Of a DNA stretch of 60,000 bases, positions 37,301 to 43,300 are shown piece after piece. Positions within the stretch are counted from its first letter, which is position 1. Each line of letters opens with the position of its first letter. Source of the DNA: Apostichopus japonicus. Lineage: Eukaryota > Echinodermata > Holothuroidea > Aspidochirotida > Stichopodidae. The stretch lies in NCBI RefSeq assembly GCF_037975245.1, contig NC_092565.1:15779499-15839498 (forward strand). Direction: 5' to 3'. A program made the translations under genes and the position numbers. The notes below the pieces were generated by a model, which was given only the letters and a program-made list of their open reading frames with translations, ran no database searches and was not told the DNA's origin.

Positions 37301-40300
37301 TAGAGAGGAGGAGGGAGTAGTAGAGAGAGAGGTGGAGGAGAGTGGCCAGGAGAGGGCCGAAGGAGAGAAAGAGGTAGAGAGAGAGGAAAGAGAAAGAGAA
37401 AGAATTCCCCTAACGGCCCCGGCTACGTCCGGATCAGTTACGGCCAGAGGGAAGGGCAGGAGCAAAGGCAAGGCTCCTGCCAAGAAAAGACCTCCAAAGC
37501 AGAGGCACAGCTCGGCCGGGCTGGAGACTCCGTCTCAGTCCGGGCCGCAGAGCGGGGCCCCCCGCCGTGGGAGGCTCGGGTCCTAAAGAGAGAGCAACCG
37601 AGGGGACGCGGAGACGGAGCCGGTCCCGTTCCAGGGAGCCGGACAGGGAGCCGGAGAGGCGGGTTCCGACGGAGATCCCGGCCCGAGAAAGTAGGGAGAG
37701 AGAGTCCTCCCGCCGACCCAGAAGGGAGAGATCGGGGTCGCATACAAGATCCCCAAGACGGAGAGAGAGGAAGAGATACTCTCCAATCTCCGAGGAGTCC
37801 TCGGACTCTTCCGACGATGGATACAGAAGATCCAAGAGGAGGCGCCGGTCCCCGAGACGGCGTCAGGAAGAGGAACCAGCTTGGCTTTCCAAACTCACCG
37901 GCCTGCTACGGCCCCTGCTGGAGCAAAGGACGTCCACGGTAGCCGACGTGGCACCGGGCCCTACCAGACCCGTATCGACCATGGCCCCGCAACCGGACCC
38001 GGACGCTCTGGATTGCAGAGCGTCGGTGAATCTTTCCGGCTTGGAGGACGAAGGGGAGCCCATAGATCCAGATCCTCTCGACTACGATCCTATGGAGGAC
38101 AGCTTTGGTCACAATTACGAACCGGAGGAAGCGCCCGTGACAGGAGGAGCCCTCCCACAGGAGCTAATAACACGGGCGGCAGACATATTCAGACGACACC
38201 TGGGGTTCGAGGAACCCGAGACGCAACCGCAGAAGGCGGGCCGGGTATCAAAATTGACGGCGACCGGCGAAGCGTCATATAAGCCCAAAACTACCATACC
38301 AGTAGACGCAACCTGTTATGACAGATTTGAGGCCATTGCCAACAAGACCAAGTGGACGGCCTTCCCGGCCAGGGCAGATAGAGCGGTCAGGGTACCTGAC
38401 GAGGCCTGGAAGGATCTATTTAGATGCCCAACCATCCCCCAGGAGGCCAAGGAGAGATTAAAAGCCGAACAAGGGGCCTCATCCACACACGTGTTCAAGA
38501 CCCCGGACCAGAGGAAGCTAGAAGAGCTTTTGGTAGAGGTGGACATGGCAGCCCGTTCGGGCATGAAGTTCGCATCGGTACTAATGCTATCAGCCGAAGT
38601 CCTCATGCGACACCACCAACAGCTCCCTGAGGACAGCAGCCAAGTATCCAGGGACGAAGCGGGCCAGCTCCTCCTGCTGCTGGGCCCCCTCGTCAGACTC
38701 GCGTACGATCAATTTGCAAGGGTCGCTACCAGGTCCGTAAAGGCCCGTAGACAAAACATCGTCTCCGCCATCCATTGGCCTTTGACGGAGGCGAAGGACA
38801 GAATGCTGGAACTACCAATCCTCGGGGAAGACCTCTTTGTGGGCTGCTTCCAAAAGAAACTGCAGGAAGAGGTGGCCCGAAGGGAGACTCTGGCCAAATC
38901 AGAATTCCGACCCCCACCTACCCAGAGAACCAGACCCTTCCGCCCGAGGGAGAGCAGAGCACCTAGGGGAACGAGAGCAGCACCCGCCAAATCTATGAGC
39001 AGAGGAGCTCTCAGAGGCCGAAGCCGGGGGGCAGCCTTCCGTCCGACCCGCCCCTGGGCCCCCAGAGGAGGCAGAGGCTCGACGTCGACCAGACGGGACA
39101 GTGACCGCTCCTCCACTCGACCAGCGTTCGCCGCCCAGCCCTAGGGGTGCCCACCTCACCGCGGCCATTCCGCCGGTGGGGGGGAGACTAACAAACTTCT
39201 CCCAGCAATGGGAATTTATTGGCGGGGACAAGTGGGTGTTGGACACAGTCAAACACGGGTACAAAATAGAATTCTCCTCCAGCCCACCTTTCGGGGGCGG
39301 AGGAAGGCAGACACTCACACCCACGGACCCCGTCAAACGCTTAGCCCTAGAAGGGGAAATTCTGGCCCTGCTGGCCAAGCAGGCAATTACAAGAGCTCCG
39401 GAAGAGACGGGAATACTCTTCCGGTCCTCCTTTTTTCTGACCAAAAAACGGGACGGCACCTGGCGTCCCATTCTAAACCTAAAACCCCTGAACACAAAAC
39501 ACATCAGACCAAAACACTTCCGTATAGAGACCTTAAACTTAATATTACCCCTACTCAGAAAGGGCATGTGGGCGGCGACCGTAGACTTACGGGACGCCTA
39601 CCTGCACATCTTGATACACAAAGAACACCGACGATTCCTAGCGTTCCGGTACGCAGAACAAGACTACCAGTTCCGGGCGCTCCCATTCGGCCTAGCCACG
39701 GCTCCCAGAACCTTCACGAGAGTCGCGGGAGCAGTAGTCGCCTACCTCAGAAAAAGAGGGGTCACCCTCTACGTATATCTAGACGACTGGTTGGTAGTAG
39801 GGAACAGTCTATCGGAAGCAACCAACAACGTCCACAAAACGCTCCAGACCCTTCAAGAACTGGGCTGGATCGTGAACCAGAAGAAATCACGGCTATCACC
39901 CTCCCAGACGATCCAGTTCCTCTGGGCCATACTGGACTTCACCACCGGGGTAGCCCGACCCTCAGAAGAAAGAGTCGCGGCAGTCAAGGCGACCACACAA
40001 CAGATCTTGGCACACCGGGGGTCACCAACGGGGACATGGCTCCGGGCCCTGGGACTCATGGCCAGCCTCGTCGATATAGTGAGACTGTGCAGGCTACACA
40101 TGCGACCTCTGCAACTGCACCTGCTGAGGTCCGCAGACCCTACAGACCCAGACAAAACAACGCTCATCTACAGGTCAGAGGAGGTCACACAACACTTTCG
40201 ATGGTGGATCGACCCAAACAACTGGAGTTCAGGGGTACCCTTTGCGATACAGCTACCAATGACATCGATAACGACGGACGCGTCACTGTCCGGATGGGGA

Positions 40301-43300
40301 GCTCACTGGAGCAATCGCACAGCATGGGGGACGTGGTCCCAAACAGAAACATCTCTCCACATCAACATCCTGGAGATGATGGCGGTCAAAAGAGCCCTGG
40401 ACGCTTTCAACGACCACGTACAGGGAACGATAACCACAATCTTCACCGACAACACGACAGTGGTGGCCTACATCAATCGGCAGGGGGGCACCCGCTCAGA
40501 GAGACTGTGCCGACTCGCGTGGGAGGTGATAACAGCGGCCGAGGACTCCGGCACGATCCTACGGGCTTCCCACATCGCAGGCAAGCTCAACGTGATGGCG
40601 GACGCCCTATCCAGGGGGCATATAGACCCCAACGAATGGTCTCTGGAACAGGAGACTTGCGACAGAATCTTTTCGATCTTCGGCAGGTCCACGATAGACC
40701 TGTTCGCAACACACAAGAACAACAAACTCCAGACCTTCTGTTCCAGACGATTCCACCCCCTGGCCTACCACACGGACGCAATGTCCCTCCCCTGGGACCA
40801 CATGGATGCGTACATCTTCCCGCCGCTGTGTATGATCGGACAAGTCCTCAGGAAAATTCGGAACTCCAAGGGCAGGTTCACACTAATAGCCCCGTTCTGG
40901 CCTCGCAGACCCTGGTTCGCCGAGATCCCCCAACTCCTCATGGACGTCCCAGTGAGTCTACCGGACAAGCCCCACCTACTGTCCCAGAGACAGGGAACTC
41001 TCTCCCACCCAGACATCAAGGGGTTACAATTAGTTGCCTGGAGGCTGTCCGGTCTTCCCTACGACAGAGAGGCTTTTCAGAAGCAGCTGCCGCGATGGCA
41101 GCCGACGCTAGAAGGGGAACGACCGCAGCGACTTACGATTCCCGTCTGCGGAAGTTCGACCAATGGTGCCGACCGAGACAGATACTGCTGCCTGCTGCCT
41201 CTGTGACACAGATAGCCGAGTTCCTCCTCTCACTCTTTGGAGAAGGGAAACAAGTCTCCACTATCAGGAATTACAGGTCGGCCATCGCTGCCATCCACCA
41301 GGGCTTCCCAGATGGCTCCACACTGAGCAATAACCCGTACATTGCACAACTCATCAAAGGCATGGCGAATCGTCGCCCACAGATCAGACGGCTGGCCCCC
41401 TCCTGGGGACTCTCAGCAGTGTTACATGCCCTGGCAGGACCACCATACGAACCAATGGCTAACGCCTCCCTGGCTGCCCTCACAAAAAAGACACTCTTCC
41501 TCGTCGCAGTTGCGTCAGCAAGAAGGAGGAGTTGCCTCCACGCCCTATCCACCAAGCAGAATCACATCAGATTTGAGGGCCACGGGGTGAGGATGGTTCC
41601 AGACCCGTCATTTATTGCAAAGAACCAGACCTTGACCTTCTTGCCAGGAGACATTTTCATCCCGGAAATTAAGACCATGTCATCAGTAGCCGAGGACAAA
41701 CGATGGTGTCCAGTCAGGGCACTGAAGTGGTACCTGAACAAGACAGAGAAGTTAAGACAATCAACTTCTCTCTTCATCATACCACGACCACCCTACGCAG
41801 CGGCCTCCAAAGACACTCTATCCAGGTGGCTAGTAGAGATCATACGCCCGTTCACATTGGGGACCTCCCGACCAAGGGCTCACGACGTCAGAGGGGTTGC
41901 GGCCTCTACAGCCCTATTCGCCGGCATCCCGGTAGAGGACATACTCAAAGCAGCAGCGTGGAAAACTCCAACTACGTTCGTCGCCTGCTACTTGACCGAC
42001 ACTTTACACGCCGAAGCGGCATTTGGTAGCGCGGTGATGCGAGGTCCGGTGGGTAACAGGTCCCACCCCTCGGGCCTCCCACCATCGGGCAGTGCCACTC
42101 GGTGCTAAGGTTGTGAGGAGACAGGTAAGCAAGGAGCGAAGTAAATATTCCAAAACTTACTGGTTTGGATATTTACGAGTGACGAGCTTACCTGTCTCCA
42201 TTCCTGCCTCCCTCCCCCGAGAGGGTGGTGGGACACAGCCGGACGGAGGAGCGGTCGCTCGACTTGACTCATGACTCCGAGCTTCACACCAGATAGACAG
42301 AACCACCATCCACCAGAGAGCCATCAACTATGTCTATCGGTGAGTGTACCTATGTGTTTCCGTATGCGTTTGCGTACATTGTCTTCCACTTACGTTCTCA
42401 CCTAAGTTGGTCTAAGGGTAACAAGTGGCGGACCGTAAATCTTTAGGCTCCTTGTTAGTGTAAGGGGTAGTTCCGCCTGCAGGGTTCAGGAGAGTGTCCC
42501 CCCTTCCCGCTGCGCCGGGGAGGGTTACACTCCCCCCTGCTAAGAAGGCGTCAGTGAATTTTTTTGTTAGGGGTTCACTTTGGGAAGTTAACTCGACGGG
42601 GGTCGTTGGGGGTTGCCAGACCTTGCCACCCCCACTCCCGTGTCCGTGAGGCCACTCTTTAGGAATGGTCTCATGAGAAAGGAGGAGGGACCGGAAGGGG
42701 GGTCCGGTCATAGAGGGCGCACAGTGTTATTTATTTACCAGGACTTTATAGGCACGGTAGAATGAGGTGCTAAGGTTGTGAGGAGACAGGTAAGCTCGTC
42801 ACTCGTAACTATCCAAACCAGAAAGTTTTGGAATGTCAACCTTTGAAAAGTTACAAGGAAAGTTAACAGGTTTGAATACATCTTTAATCCCCCCATAAAG
42901 TAGTTTGTTATGATAGAAATTACTTGCTCATTGTTAAAGTTTACTTCTACAGTAAGTAAGACAGAAGTTCAAAACTATGTTCCCTGTGCATGGTTGTTTC
43001 AAATTCAAGATTGTTTGCAATTTTTATTTATTTTGTTTTTTTTACAGTCACGAAAGAAGTATGATGACTATGATAAGGAGATGAAAGATATGACAACCCA
43101 ACAACAATCTCTTGAAAAGTCTAATGCAGAAATGAGGTAAGCTGCAAGCCATTGTGCAAGTTGACATCCTGTGTTAGTAGAAAAAAGGGAAACCAAAAGA
43201 ACGATAGTGCGTCACCTTATGTGTCCCCTGACACATGTTCCCTTACTGAAGTTTTGCCTTCGATCTGGGAGTTAGGTTTACTTGGAACTTTTAAGTTATC

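Larger units (their letters stand above)
36314..42834 (+). mobile_element. Near-complete DIRS-type tyrosine-recombinase retrotransposon
   Basis: The 6.5 kb element lies in sense orientation in a TACC intron. It has inverted, not direct, terminal repeats, an internal complementary region (42101-42199) that equals the complement of its two outer ends joined together, and gag, RT/RNase H and tyrosine-recombinase frames. There is no integrase or aspartic protease. DIRS elements integrate by recombination of a circular intermediate, so no target duplication is expected and none is seen. The interior is much more GC-rich than the host intron. The exact ends (36314 and 42834) come from where the match to the internal complementary region stops. 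Confidence 0.95.

Noticed and set aside
37434-39567. Several - strand open frames opposite the DIRS genes
   Set aside because: They are antisense shadows of GC-rich coding sequence.
39208-41094. Upstream 630 codons of the recombinase frame as a separate protein
   Set aside because: The other frame encodes clear RT/RNase H motifs throughout. The low-complexity R/H/P-rich shadow matches nothing I recognise.
36314-42834. LTR retrovirus-like interpretation
   Set aside because: The terminal repeats are inverted, there is no DDE integrase or protease, and the element has a tyrosine recombinase and an internal complementary region.
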